Source: Leptolyngbya sp. BL0902
GTDB taxonomy: Bacteria; Cyanobacteriota; Cyanobacteriia; Phormidesmidales; Phormidesmidaceae
DNA length: 64,000 nucleotides
NCBI RefSeq assembly: GCF_016403105.1
Contig: NZ_CP046155.1
Coordinates: 3,687,906 to 3,751,905, forward strand
Reading direction: 5' to 3'
Shown here: piece by piece, positions 9,070 to 17,646 of the stretch
Layout of the letters: each line of letters starts with the position of its first letter
How positions within the stretch are numbered: the first letter of the stretch is position 1
The notes under the pieces: model-generated
Told to the model about the DNA's origin: nothing
The model's database searches: none
What the model saw: the letters and a program-made list of their open reading frames with translations, nothing else
Made by a program: the position numbers and the translations under genes

Positions 9070-9302
9070 AACCCTCTATGTGACAGCGCAACCGCAATGC
9101 TACGCCGCATAAATTGTAAAGGCTGATGTTAGGGGTAGCTTGACCGCCACCGTAAAGGGTGGATTAACATCCCCCCAGGGTCGATGCGACCGCCCTACCG
9201 CTTTTAGGGGCGGCTGGTATGATTTCAGTAATTTCTCAATGGCCTCGTTCTCAGCAACCGGGCCAGTCGCCCCATTCCCCTACCCCGTTCTGAGTACCCC
9301 CT

Positions 9303-9998
9303 ATGTTCTTCGATCCTATCTATCTTGTGCTGATGATTCCCGGCATGGCCCTGATGTTCTTGGCCCAAAGTAAGGTCAAGGGCACCTATCGCCGCTATTC
9401 CCAAGTGCAATCCACCATGGGGATGACCGGAGCCCAGGTCGCCCAAACTATCCTGTCCAAGAAAGGTGTCAGCGGCATCCGCATCGAGCCTGTTGCCGGA
9501 GAACTCACCGACCACTACGACCCCAGCGCCAAGGCCGTGCGCCTGTCTGAGGGCATCTACAACTCCACCTCCCTCGCCGCCGCCGCCGTGGCCGCCCACG
9601 AATGCGGCCATGTTTTGCAGGATGTGGAGGGCTACAAATTTATGAACCTCCGCGCCGCCCTGGTGCCCGCCGTAAACCTGGGATCTCGCCTCGGCCCCAT
9701 GCTGATTATGGCGGGTCTGATTCTATCTAGCGCGAGTCAGGTCTGGTTAAACCTCGCCTGGGTTGGCATCTTCTTCTTTGCGGCGGTGTTGCTGTTCCAC
9801 GTTGTCACCCTGCCCGTCGAGTTTGACGCCTCTGGCCGTGCCCTGCGCCTAATTGACGAACTGGGCATTCTGCAAGGGGAAGAAAACAAAGGAGCCAAGG
9901 CCGTTCTCAGCGCCGCCGCCCTCACCTATGTGGCCACGGCCTTCTACGCCGCCCTCAACCTGCTGTACTACATCATGTTGGTCAACCGCCGTCGCTAG
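9303..9998 (+). CDS. YugP-type membrane zinc metallopeptidase
   Basis: A 231-aa membrane protein of the neutral zinc metallopeptidase family (Bacillus YugP-like). The zinc motif HECGH is at 99-103, followed by VLQDVEGYKFMNLRAALVP. Helices lie at about 3-21, 122-140, 148-170 and 207-226. LPVEFDASGRAL (about 176-187) probably supplies the third zinc ligand (Glu), as in related gluzincins. The physiological substrate is unknown in this family. It is a single gene; ATG 9303 follows closely after a short AT-poor leader. Confidence 0.9.
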   Translation: MFFDPIYLVLMIPGMALMFLAQSKVKGTYRRYSQVQSTMGMTGAQVAQTILSKKGVSGIRIEPVAGELTDHYDPSAKAVRLSEGIYNSTSLAAAAVAAHECGHVLQDVEGYKFMNLRAALVPAVNLGSRLGPMLIMAGLILSSASQVWLNLAWVGIFFFAAVLLFHVVTLPVEFDASGRALRLIDELGILQGEENKGAKAVLSAAALTYVATAFYAALNLLYYIMLVNRRR

Positions 9999-10210
9999 AC
10001 CTCAGTGAGGTCGCCCATTGTCTCCACTGGTGGGTTAGGTTACTCATGGCTGGGCCGAGCCCATTTTTCTGGGCTGGACTACCCTCAAAGGCCACACCAG
10101 ACGGTCAAACCTGCGGGTTCAAGAGGTCGTTTCACGGCCCGATTGGGTACCCTAGGCAAGAGTCGCCATCTGTCTAGTCAGTACTGATCCTTCAAACCCA
10201 TCTCATCACC

Positions 10211-10549
10211 ATGCGAGCCTTCAACTATCTCTTGGGCCTAGCGCTTATCCTGCTGGGCATCTATTTTCTGGGCAAAAATATCATTTTCACCACCTCTGCC
10301 TATCCCTGGTGGCGGGGCATTGCGGCTGATCTATCGGTCATTTCCCTGTGCATTGGCGTCTTTGCCCTCGTTTTCCTCCCGCCACCGATGCGCCCCTTCG
10401 GTTGGGTCGCCGTCGCCTTTGGCGTAATCTGCGTTTTTGCCAGCAGTCGGGCCATTCTCAACCCCACCAGTCTGTGGCAATTTTTTGTGTCCCTCATGGC
10501 CATGGGGTTTGGCTACAAACTTCTCTCCCGCCGCCGATCTTTGTTTTGA
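10211..10549 (+). CDS. Small membrane protein, unknown function
   Basis: A 112-aa protein with four predicted membrane helices (about 5-25, 38-57, 65-83, 88-104) and a basic C-terminus (SRRRSLF). The hydrophobic pattern and positive-inside end look like a genuine membrane protein, but I do not recognise a family. It follows the YugP gene in the same direction after 212 bp. An imperfect hairpin (AGCCCA/TGGGCT, near 10058-10076) lies in that gap. Confidence 0.65.
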   Translation: MRAFNYLLGLALILLGIYFLGKNIIFTTSAYPWWRGIAADLSVISLCIGVFALVFLPPPMRPFGWVAVAFGVICVFASSRAILNPTSLWQFFVSLMAMGFGYKLLSRRRSLF

Positions 10550-10739
10550 GGCAGCAGGTTAAGAAGACCGCTTTAGCAGATAGCTTTTGAGCAGACGGCT
10601 GGGGGAACGGTGAAATCTCCGCCATCGCCCTCTCTCAGAGCCCATCCCCGGAGCTAGCGCATCGTTCTAGGATATTGGGTGTTGCGGCTGCCTTCTCAAT
10701 CGGCCCCAGCCTATTCACCCCAGCATCCAGATTTTTGGT

Positions 10740-12701
10740 TTACCGATCCAGCGAATCATACTGTTCGCCCATCCAGGGTTGGTTTGCGAGGTCTTCAAAG
10801 GTGACTTGACGTTCCTTATCCAGGGCTTCGATGCGGCGTTTTTCGGCGTAGATTTGGCTTTGGTAGTAGGCGAATTGTTCCGAATCGGCGGCGCAATCGG
10901 TCTTTTCCCAGAGGTTGAGAAAGTGACGATAGCGCTTTTCGCAGAGGTTTTTCTCCATGCAGGCGGCGGCGGCACGGATGATCAGCGGGGCACGAATCAC
11001 GTCCCGTTTGGTCTTTTCACTGAGGTTGAGCAGGGCTTGGAGGTGAGGATTGGTGACTCCGGCATCGGCAAACTGGTTGCGGAGGATGCCCACCAAATCG
11101 GCAGCAGACGAGTCTGGGTAATCAGGGCTGGGCGTTAGCAACCGCTGCATTTGTCGCCACAGGGCGCGATGGTGGGAGTAGCTGAATTGCAAATCGCGAT
11201 CTTCCAAAACCTGGCGGATTTCGTCGCGGCTGGTGGGGTGATGGAGGAACACGCGCAGCAGGGCGGCTTCGGCTTGCTCTAGGGAACTGCCGCTGGCGGT
11301 GGCGCGGGGCAGGGAACGGGCCGGGGGCGTATCGCTGGAGGTGGCGCGGCGTTGGCGGCGCACTTGGGTAATCAGGTTTTCCGCCAGCAGGGGCACCAGG
11401 CGGCTGTCGCCATTGCTGAAGATTTCGGCGCAGTAGCGGACGTAGTGGGTGCGGGTGTCGGCGTTGGCAATGTCGCTCAGCAGCTTCACCACAGATTGGG
11501 TGGTTTGCTGAAACTGGTCGGCCTGCCGCAGGTCTTTGCCCTGGATTAGGTTGTGGATTTGCCAGTCGATCCACAGGGGCGCGTCGTTGACCAAATCACG
11601 GTAGTCGGCGGGGCTGTGGTGGCGCAAAAATTCGTCCGGGTCTTTGCCGTCGGGGATGTTCAGCACCCGCAGTTGCACATCGCCGCGATAGGCCATTTCC
11701 TCCACTTCGCCGATGGCCCGCTGGGCGGCCTTCACCCCGGCGGCATCGGCGTCAAAGTTCAGCAACACTTGTTTGGATTCGGTGTAGCGCAACACCTGGC
11801 GCACCTGGGCGGCGTTGATGGCGGTGCCCAACGCCGCCACGGCGTTTTCAATGCCAGCGGCGTGGAGGGCAATCACGTCAAAATAGCCTTCCACCACAAT
11901 GGCGCGATCCTGTTTGGCGATGGCGGCACGGGCCAAATCTAGGCCGTAGAGGGTTTTGCCCTTGTCGAACAGTTCCGTATCCGGCGAGTTCAGGTACTTG
12001 GGTTTTTCGTCGCCGAGGGAGCGCCCGCCAAAGCCAATCACCCGGCTCTGGGCATCGCGGATGGGGATCATTAGCCGTTCTCGGAAACGGTCGTAGTAGC
12101 CCTCGCCCTTTTTGCGCGGCACGATCAAGCCCGCTTTTTCGACGAGGTCAACGGGATAGTTTTTTTGCTCAATGAGATAGTCGTAAAGGGTTTGCCAGCC
12201 CCCCGGCGCAAAGCCCAGTTGAAATTTTTGAATCGTGGCGTCTTCTAGTTCCCGTTTGTCCCGCAGATAGGCTAGGGCTGCGGCCCCATCGGTTTGGTGC
12301 AGGGCGTGTTCATAAAACCGGGCGGTGAGGGCCAGAATTTCGTAAAGCTGTTCCCGCAGGGTGAGCTGGCGCTGAAGTTCCTGACGCTTGGCGGGTTCCA
12401 GGGTGGTAACGGGCACCTGGTAGCGCTGGGCCAAATCCAGCACCACATCGGCAAAGGAGCGCTTGTTCAGCTCCATCAAAAACTTGAAGGCGTTGCCCCC
12501 CGCCCCACAGGAAAAGCAATAGTAAAACTGCTTGCCGGGACTGACGCTAAAACTGGGGGATTTGTCCTCGTGGAAGGGGCAAAGGCCGACGAAATCCTTG
12601 CCCTGCTTTTTCAGCACCACATGCTGCGACACCACATCCACAATATCGACGCGATCCCGTACCGCTTCGATGGTGTCGGGGTGAAGACGAGGGGTGTCCA
12701 T
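10740..12701 (-). CDS. dnaG: DNA primase
   Basis: Synthesises RNA primers at the replication fork. The 653 aa show the N-terminal CHC2 zinc ribbon (Cys41, His44, Cys62, Cys65), the RNA polymerase domain with PIRDAQSRVIGFGGR (about 213-227), TOPRIM glutamate in VVEGYFDV (269-276), and the metal-binding DAD (317-319). The C-terminal 200 residues are the helicase-interacting region. ATG 12701 is correct because MDTPRLHPDTIEAV matches the usual start. It stands alone; the usual rpoD/rpsU neighbours are not here. Confidence 0.97.
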   Translation of the reverse strand: MDTPRLHPDTIEAVRDRVDIVDVVSQHVVLKKQGKDFVGLCPFHEDKSPSFSVSPGKQFYYCFSCGAGGNAFKFLMELNKRSFADVVLDLAQRYQVPVTTLEPAKRQELQRQLTLREQLYEILALTARFYEHALHQTDGAAALAYLRDKRELEDATIQKFQLGFAPGGWQTLYDYLIEQKNYPVDLVEKAGLIVPRKKGEGYYDRFRERLMIPIRDAQSRVIGFGGRSLGDEKPKYLNSPDTELFDKGKTLYGLDLARAAIAKQDRAIVVEGYFDVIALHAAGIENAVAALGTAINAAQVRQVLRYTESKQVLLNFDADAAGVKAAQRAIGEVEEMAYRGDVQLRVLNIPDGKDPDEFLRHHSPADYRDLVNDAPLWIDWQIHNLIQGKDLRQADQFQQTTQSVVKLLSDIANADTRTHYVRYCAEIFSNGDSRLVPLLAENLITQVRRQRRATSSDTPPARSLPRATASGSSLEQAEAALLRVFLHHPTSRDEIRQVLEDRDLQFSYSHHRALWRQMQRLLTPSPDYPDSSAADLVGILRNQFADAGVTNPHLQALLNLSEKTKRDVIRAPLIIRAAAACMEKNLCEKRYRHFLNLWEKTDCAADSEQFAYYQSQIYAEKRRIEALDKERQVTFEDLANQPWMGEQYDSLDR

Positions 12702-12859
12702 GGGCGGGATGATCTGGGGAGGCTAGACGGTGACGCGGATCGCAACCGCCAGGAGGCCGGAAAGCCAGCGGTGCCCCTAGTGTAGCCCGCTTTTTTGGGC
12801 AACGGCGGCACTCTCAGCCATAGCTAGCTGAGGTGCGTGGTTGACGTCAGCGTTGTGAC

Positions 12860-14134
12860 CTACGTGTCATCCCGAACCTGGCGACCTTGCAGGGCTAACT
12901 TGGGCACTCGGCCTAGGCGTCCGGTCATCAATCGCAGGGCGAGGTGGCGCAGGGGAGAAACGTGGTTCAAAACCCACAACCCTAGGCGGCGCAGGGCGAC
13001 GATGGGCGGAATTTGGTTAGAAAAGCTGCGGGTGAGGGTGTCGGTAAAGCTGAGGATGACCCAGTTTTCCCAGCGTCGCCAGCGTTCGTAGCGGCGCAGG
13101 ACGGTCACGGCACCCAGGTCTTCACCCTTTTGGTGGGCAGCGGTGAGGACTTCTGCGAGAGCCGCCGCATCCCGAAGACCCATGTTTAAGCCCTGTCCGC
13201 CGACGGGGTGGCAACTGTGGGCGGCATCCCCCACCAGGGCGAGGCGGGGCTGAATGTAGCGGTCGCACTGCATCAACTGCACCGGGAACAGGGCAGGCGG
13301 GGTGAGGCGCTTGAGCTTGCCCATGTGGGAACCGTAGCGGCGTTCTAGCTCGGCCATAAATTCTGCTTCGGGCAGGTTCAGAATCGCCTGGGCTTCTTCA
13401 TGGGGCGATGTCCACACCACCTGACAACGGCCACCGGGCAGGGGCAGGATGGCGAAGGGGCCGCTGGGCCAAAACCGTTCGTAGGCGGTGGCTTGGTGGT
13501 CGCCCTCTGGTTCCAAAACGGTGGTGATGCAGGACTGCCAATACTGCCAACCAAAGGCATCGATATTGGCCTGCCGCCGCAGGGGCGACTGTTTGCCATC
13601 GGCGGCAACAACCAGGGCTGCCTCCAACGTGCGGGTTCCCTCCGGCGGCGTCAGGGTGCCAATCACCCGTTCCCCGTGGCGTTCCGTGACGGTTAGGGTG
13701 GTTTCGCTGAGGTAATGGATATTCGCTGCCGCCTGCACCGCCCCTTGTAGAGCCTCCATCAACACGCCATGCTCGGCCCCATAAAACACCGACTCATCGC
13801 CCAAATCCTGGGGCGAGAACGTCACGACTTCGGGGTGGTCGCCATCGGAGAGGCGAACCTGGCGAAAGTGAGAAATTCTTGGCCCCACCTGCGGCCATAG
13901 TCCCAGCCCTTTCATAATGTCCGCCGAGGTGGGCGAAAAGGCATAGGCCCGCTGCCGAGAGGCGGCGGCGGCTGGGGTTTGGGCTTCAATCACCGCCACC
14001 CGCAGCCCAGAGGGCCGCAACGCCGCCGCTAGGGTTAATCCCACAATGCCGCCGCCCACGATGGCGACATCGACGGTGAGGGGAGATAGAGAGGAGGATG
14101 GGGTAGTGGCGGGTGTGGGGTGGGTGGCGGTCAT
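12860..14134 (-). CDS. UbiH/UbiF-family FAD-dependent aromatic hydroxylase
   Basis: Flavoprotein monooxygenase of the ubiquinone/quinone hydroxylase family, 424 aa. It has the FAD Rossmann motif VAIVGGGIVGLTLAAAL (24-40), the ADGKQSPLR motif (about 178-186), and the second FAD motif LVGDAAHSCHPVGGQGLN (300-317). Cyanobacteria make plastoquinone rather than ubiquinone, so the ring substrate is uncertain; a quinone-ring or other lipid hydroxylation is plausible. ATG 14134 was chosen; the 58 codons that could extend the frame upstream are repeat-derived (heptamer array and hairpin). It is the last core gene before the AT-rich restriction-modification island. Confidence 0.88.
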   Translation of the reverse strand: MTATHPTPATTPSSSLSPLTVDVAIVGGGIVGLTLAAALRPSGLRVAVIEAQTPAAAASRQRAYAFSPTSADIMKGLGLWPQVGPRISHFRQVRLSDGDHPEVVTFSPQDLGDESVFYGAEHGVLMEALQGAVQAAANIHYLSETTLTVTERHGERVIGTLTPPEGTRTLEAALVVAADGKQSPLRRQANIDAFGWQYWQSCITTVLEPEGDHQATAYERFWPSGPFAILPLPGGRCQVVWTSPHEEAQAILNLPEAEFMAELERRYGSHMGKLKRLTPPALFPVQLMQCDRYIQPRLALVGDAAHSCHPVGGQGLNMGLRDAAALAEVLTAAHQKGEDLGAVTVLRRYERWRRWENWVILSFTDTLTRSFSNQIPPIVALRRLGLWVLNHVSPLRHLALRLMTGRLGRVPKLALQGRQVRDDT

Positions 14135-14140
14135 GGGGAC

Positions 14141-14168
14141 TTGGGGAGTGGGGAGTGGGGAGTGGGGA
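14141..14168. repeat. Heptanucleotide tandem array before the UbiH-like gene
   Basis: Four 7-bp units on the plus strand (TTGGGGA followed by three GTGGGGA). On the coding strand it reads C-rich and ends 6 bp before the ATG at 14134. It belongs to the same kind of array as 6540-6581 and 53169-53231. Confidence 0.88.
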
Positions 14169-14183
14169 ATTGAGAGGGTGTAG

Positions 14184-14207
14184 GGTGCATCCGTGAAACG
14201 ATGCACC
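14184..14207. repeat. Hairpin element, copy 1 (GGTGCATC/GATGCACC)
   Basis: A perfect 8-bp inverted repeat with an 8-nt loop, within the longer motif TAGGGTGCATCC. A partly degenerate second copy lies at 14293-14316, 109 bp further on, in the same orientation. Confidence 0.8.
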
Positions 14208-14292
14208 AACGTCGGGATGCAAGGTCTCTTTATCAGGGCTTCTTTATATTGTGGCGTGGGGCTTTGGGCAAAATCAAGGTTCCAGGGTATAG

Positions 14293-14316
14293 GGTGCATC
14301 CTTAACACGAGGTACC
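14293..14316. repeat. Hairpin element, copy 2 (degenerate)
   Basis: The left arm GGTGCATC is identical to copy 1. The right arm GAGGTACC has two changes from GATGCACC, which weaken the stem. The pair marks the left shoulder of the restriction-modification island. The remaining gene-free DNA from 14135 to 14499 shows nothing else except the heptamer array and falling GC content. Confidence 0.65.
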
Positions 14317-14499
14317 AAGGTCTGCCACCGAAGTGCTAGTTAGTCTGCTTTGCTGCTTGTTAGGTTCTCTAAAGACTCCTGAAGATATGCTGAGTCAAAG
14401 ATGTAAAAATTCACTTTCTCCTTACCGCAAGGATGGGCAGAACACTTGTTCTTGTGGCCTTGTGGTGTGGTAGTCTTGGCGGCAAGCCTTGGGGTTGCG

Positions 14500-15498
14500 A
14501 TGCTCGTGACAGCAAGGTATGATGACTATAAGTACCATGAGCTGCCAAGCATGACTGTCTCCTTAGATCGCATTACTGGGAATCTTCCTCTATTTATGGG
14601 GGAAGGCAAAAAACTGATAATTGGGCTAGAAGATATTCATGAAGCTGACTTCAATCAAGCTAACTTTGTTCTAAACGGAGAAGCATTAGAGGTTTTGAAG
14701 AATTTTCCAAGCTCGATAGTGCAAACAGTAGTCACCAGTCCCCCCTATTACGGGCAGCGTGATTATTGTGCGGACGATCAAATTGGTATGGAGCAAACAC
14801 CAGAAGAGTACATAGAGCGTCTTGTTAATATTTTTGACGAGGTGAAGAGAGTTTTAAGAGAAGACGGTACGCTTTGGCTTAACATCGGGGATAAATATAT
14901 CAATGGTAATCTAGCTGGGCTTCCTTGGAGGCTGGCAATCGCTTTGAAAGAACGAGGTTGGCTTTTGCGCTCTGACATTATTTGGCATAAACCAAATGCA
15001 ATGCCATCCTCTGTGCAAAATCGTCCAACTACTGATCACGAATATATATTCCTGTTTGCCAAGAACTCAAAATATTTTTATGATGCTGACTCTATCCGTG
15101 AACCTCATGTAACTTTTTCGGAAAAAAGCAAAATGAAGGGCGGACGCAACCATCTTGGCAAAGAAGGTGGAACGCCAGAACAGGGAAAAAATTCTGGCAA
15201 CTCAAATCTTCACCGAGGTCGGTGGGATCAAGCTTTTCATCCTAAAGGAAGAAACAAAAGAACTGTCTGGGAAGTACCCCTCTCTAAGTTTAGAGAAGCA
15301 CATTTTGCAGTTTTTCCGGAAAAACTAATAGAGCCTTGCATTCTAGCAGGATCCTCCGAAGGTTCAGTTGTTCTTGATCCTTTCTTTGGCTCTGGGACTA
15401 CCGGGCTTGTATCTCTTATGAAAGGACGAAAATTTATTGGAATTGAGTTAAATAAGCACTACTGTGAAATAGCAATCAAGAGAATTTTCTCGTCCTAG
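14500..15498 (+). CDS. DNA methyltransferase of a type II restriction-modification system (beta-class, N4-C or N6-A)
   Basis: Transfers a methyl group from S-adenosylmethionine to an exocyclic amino group in DNA. Catalytic motif IV TSPPYY is at 79-84 and comes before the SAM-binding motif I DPFFGSGTTG at 293-302, an order typical of beta-class N4/N6 methyltransferases. TSPPYY is compatible with either N4-cytosine or N6-adenine. Length 332 aa from ATG 14500; a TTG at 14446 or ATG 14551 are alternative starts. It is convergent with the endonuclease gene, 8 bp between stop codons. Base composition is clearly more AT-rich than flanking genes, which suggests transfer. The recognition sequence cannot be read from this. 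Confidence 0.9.
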   Translation: MLVTARYDDYKYHELPSMTVSLDRITGNLPLFMGEGKKLIIGLEDIHEADFNQANFVLNGEALEVLKNFPSSIVQTVVTSPPYYGQRDYCADDQIGMEQTPEEYIERLVNIFDEVKRVLREDGTLWLNIGDKYINGNLAGLPWRLAIALKERGWLLRSDIIWHKPNAMPSSVQNRPTTDHEYIFLFAKNSKYFYDADSIREPHVTFSEKSKMKGGRNHLGKEGGTPEQGKNSGNSNLHRGRWDQAFHPKGRNKRTVWEVPLSKFREAHFAVFPEKLIEPCILAGSSEGSVVLDPFFGSGTTGLVSLMKGRKFIGIELNKHYCEIAIKRIFSS

Positions 15499-15506
15499 CT
15501 CATTTA

Positions 15507-16388
15507 TTATGTGAGAGCGCGAAAAACGTGTATTAAGCTTTCAAGCTTTTGAATTAAAAGGGGCTCTACTTCATTCACTTGATTTGGATTCTTATTAATG
15601 TAAATAAACTCTTGACAATCAAGAGTCGATAGATCTCCTGTCCAGGATTCGGCAATCACAATTGGTATACAGTTATATCCAGACTCACTTGCTACAGATA
15701 TTGCTTTATGAATATCTCTCGTAAATAGCAAAGCATGCCCACCCCCCATTGTTTCACGAGTCTTAACGGGTATCAGAATAGTACCTTGTCCTCCACTTAC
15801 TTTAACGTCATAAGTTTCACCCCCAATTTTAATTTGCGTCTTATCAATTGAGAGGTTAATTTCATTTTCCTCGAATATATTGCTGAGGCTACGTCGAACA
15901 ATTTCTTCAAATAAGTTTCCTTTAATGGAGCGGCGACTGCCTTCTAAACGATCAACCATTACTTCAAATATTGGTAGCCAATCCCATCTTTCACTGTCAG
16001 GCAAAACACTAGAGGCATACTGTCTAACTTGATTAAGTAGTTCAGCTTTACGTTCGTTTGGTGTTCCACTCAAGTTTTTCAAAAAGCCTTCTAGCCTTTG
16101 TACAGGAGCATCTCTAAAAATCCATCCTAACAATAACCACTTAGCTTTATCCTCAGAATACGGACGAGCTATTCCATCGTATAGTTTCAGATCGCTGGGT
16201 ATCCTTCGATCTAAATACTTCTTAATTGTTGCCTTCGCTCTAGAACTATCATTTTCAACAACAAAGTCATAGAGTTCGGCATATCCCTCTGCTCTTAAAA
16301 AGTTAATAAAATCATCAAAAAAAGGCTTATTCAAGTTGGCAACAATTACCAAATCTTTTAGGCGGATATTTTCTGGAATGTTACTCAT
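15507..16388 (-). CDS. Probable type II restriction endonuclease
   Basis: A 293-aa protein of a family I do not recognise by name; its role is inferred mainly from position between a methyltransferase and a C protein. The C-terminal half fits a PD-(D/E)XK nuclease: KGNLFEEIV (Glu161/162), ETYDVKV (Asp194), a glycine turn, then ILIPVKTRE (Lys209). The residue two before the lysine is Pro rather than the usual Glu/Asp, a variant seen in some restriction enzymes. The N-terminal 130 residues are helical and could bind DNA or dimerise. ATG 16388 overlaps the controller gene by 8 bp, implying coupled translation; an upstream ATG at 16427 would overlap more. Confidence 0.75.
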   Translation of the reverse strand: MSNIPENIRLKDLVIVANLNKPFFDDFINFLRAEGYAELYDFVVENDSSRAKATIKKYLDRRIPSDLKLYDGIARPYSEDKAKWLLLGWIFRDAPVQRLEGFLKNLSGTPNERKAELLNQVRQYASSVLPDSERWDWLPIFEVMVDRLEGSRRSIKGNLFEEIVRRSLSNIFEENEINLSIDKTQIKIGGETYDVKVSGGQGTILIPVKTRETMGGGHALLFTRDIHKAISVASESGYNCIPIVIAESWTGDLSTLDCQEFIYINKNPNQVNEVEPLLIQKLESLIHVFRALT

Positions 16389-16605
16389 CAAAAAACTCTC
16401 TGGGTGAAACACATAACGCATCTGCAATTTTCTTGATATTCAGAAGACTGACATTTCTTTGTCCACGTTCAACTCCTCCGATATAGCTCCTGTCTAAGTT
16501 GCACAAGTGTGCCAAGTCTTCTTGGGAGAGTTTACGGATACCCCTTAGGTAACGAAGACGTTCACCAAATTGTTTTCTGATATCTTTCTCACTAGATACT
16601 GCCAT
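16381..16605 (-). CDS. Restriction-modification controller (C) protein, XRE-type helix-turn-helix
   Basis: A 74-aa DNA-binding protein that fits the C-protein family, which times restriction enzyme expression after entry into a new host. The helix-turn-helix runs through LSQEDLAHLCNLDRSYIGGV (about 26-45), followed by ERGQRNVSLLNIKKIADAL. It overlaps the endonuclease start by 8 bp (16381-16388), the usual C-R operon layout. A two-site operator-like sequence lies 25-48 bp upstream of its ATG (16630-16653), consistent with autoregulation. AT-rich like its neighbours. Confidence 0.9.
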   Translation of the reverse strand: MAVSSEKDIRKQFGERLRYLRGIRKLSQEDLAHLCNLDRSYIGGVERGQRNVSLLNIKKIADALCVSPREFFDE

Positions 16606-16629
16606 GAGTCCAGTAAAGACGATTTGAGG

Positions 16630-16653
16630 TTTTTAAGTCCACAGACTTTAAGT
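16630..16653 (-). promoter_or_regulatory. C-box operator of the C-R operon
   Basis: Read on the minus strand, the two half-sites are ACTTAAAGTC and GACTTAAAAA separated by TGTG. This closely matches the known C-box design of paired GACT/AGTC-type half-sites around a central TGTG or CGTG spacer. It sits 25 bp upstream of the C gene start, where C proteins activate and then repress their own operon. The right half-site is weaker (AAAAA in place of AGTC). Confidence 0.72.
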
Positions 16654-16804
16654 ACCTTATTTTGGATCACAAAGCTGAAGGCACAGGCTAACAACTTCAA
16701 TGCACCCAACCGCCGAAAAGTTATCTGTGGGAGTTCGAGGTTATCTGCGGCGATTGATTGGGAACAATAGACCGCCGGAAGAACCTTGGGATAGGGGTAT
16801 TGGC

Positions 16805-17578
16805 TTAGTGAAAGTAGGACGCGCCGTTGACATCGAAGGTGGCTCCGGTGGCGTGGGGGGCAAGGCCAGCGGCGAGGAAGGCGACCAGGTTGGCGATGTC
16901 TTGGGGATCGGCAGGCGCACCCATGGGGATGTCGCGGGTGACGTACTCATCTCCCCGTTCGGCCATCACTTGCTCGATGCGGTCGGTGCGGACGAAGCCG
17001 GGGGCAATGGCATAGGCCCGAACACCGTCCTTCGCAAAGCCCTTGGCGAGGGTGCGGGTGAGGCTAATCACACCACCCTTAGAAGCGGCGTAAGGAGCAA
17101 ATTCTGGGCCATCGCCCCGAAAGGCGGCGCGGCTGGCGAGATTAACCAAGGTGCCGCCGCCCTGGGTTTGAAAGTGGAGGACGGCTTCTCGGCACAGATC
17201 CGCCACGGCGATCAGGTTGACCTGAAGAGTTTGCTGCCAAGCATCGGCCCAGATATCCCAGTTTTCCTCAATGGGAGCGGCGGGCATGGTAGCGGCATTG
17301 TTCACCACGGTGGCGATTGACCCACGCCACGCCACGGCTTTGGCCCACAAGTCCCTAGCGGCACCGGGTTGGGACAAATCCGTCTGAACTAAATACACCC
17401 GCTCGGAGGGCACCCCATGGGCACCGAGGTCAGCGGCGATGGCTTCGGCTTCGGTCTGCCCCTGGCCATAGTGCAGCACTACCGAGGCTCCGGCCCGATG
17501 AAGGGTTTTGACGATGGCTTGGCCAATGCCGCGAGAGCCGCCCGTCACCAAAATCGTTTGGTTTGCTAAATCAATCAT
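16805..17578 (-). CDS. Short-chain dehydrogenase/reductase
   Basis: A 257-aa classical SDR. The cofactor loop is TGGSRGIG (12-19), NNAA is at 93-96, and the catalytic residues are Ser149 (LASR), Tyr163 and Lys167 (YAASK). The end, FDVNGASYF, is typical of FabG-like enzymes. An NADPH-dependent oxidoreductase role is safe; the substrate is not known. It is divergent from the Prk-like gene across 68 bp. It is the first GC-rich core gene to the right of the restriction-modification island. Confidence 0.9.
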   Translation of the reverse strand: MIDLANQTILVTGGSRGIGQAIVKTLHRAGASVVLHYGQGQTEAEAIAADLGAHGVPSERVYLVQTDLSQPGAARDLWAKAVAWRGSIATVVNNAATMPAAPIEENWDIWADAWQQTLQVNLIAVADLCREAVLHFQTQGGGTLVNLASRAAFRGDGPEFAPYAASKGGVISLTRTLAKGFAKDGVRAYAIAPGFVRTDRIEQVMAERGDEYVTRDIPMGAPADPQDIANLVAFLAAGLAPHATGATFDVNGASYFH

Positions 17579-17646
17579 CGGATTGCGTCCCGTTGGTTCC
17601 TACAATGGAATGATTAACTATTGGTTATACAACCCTGGAGGAATGC

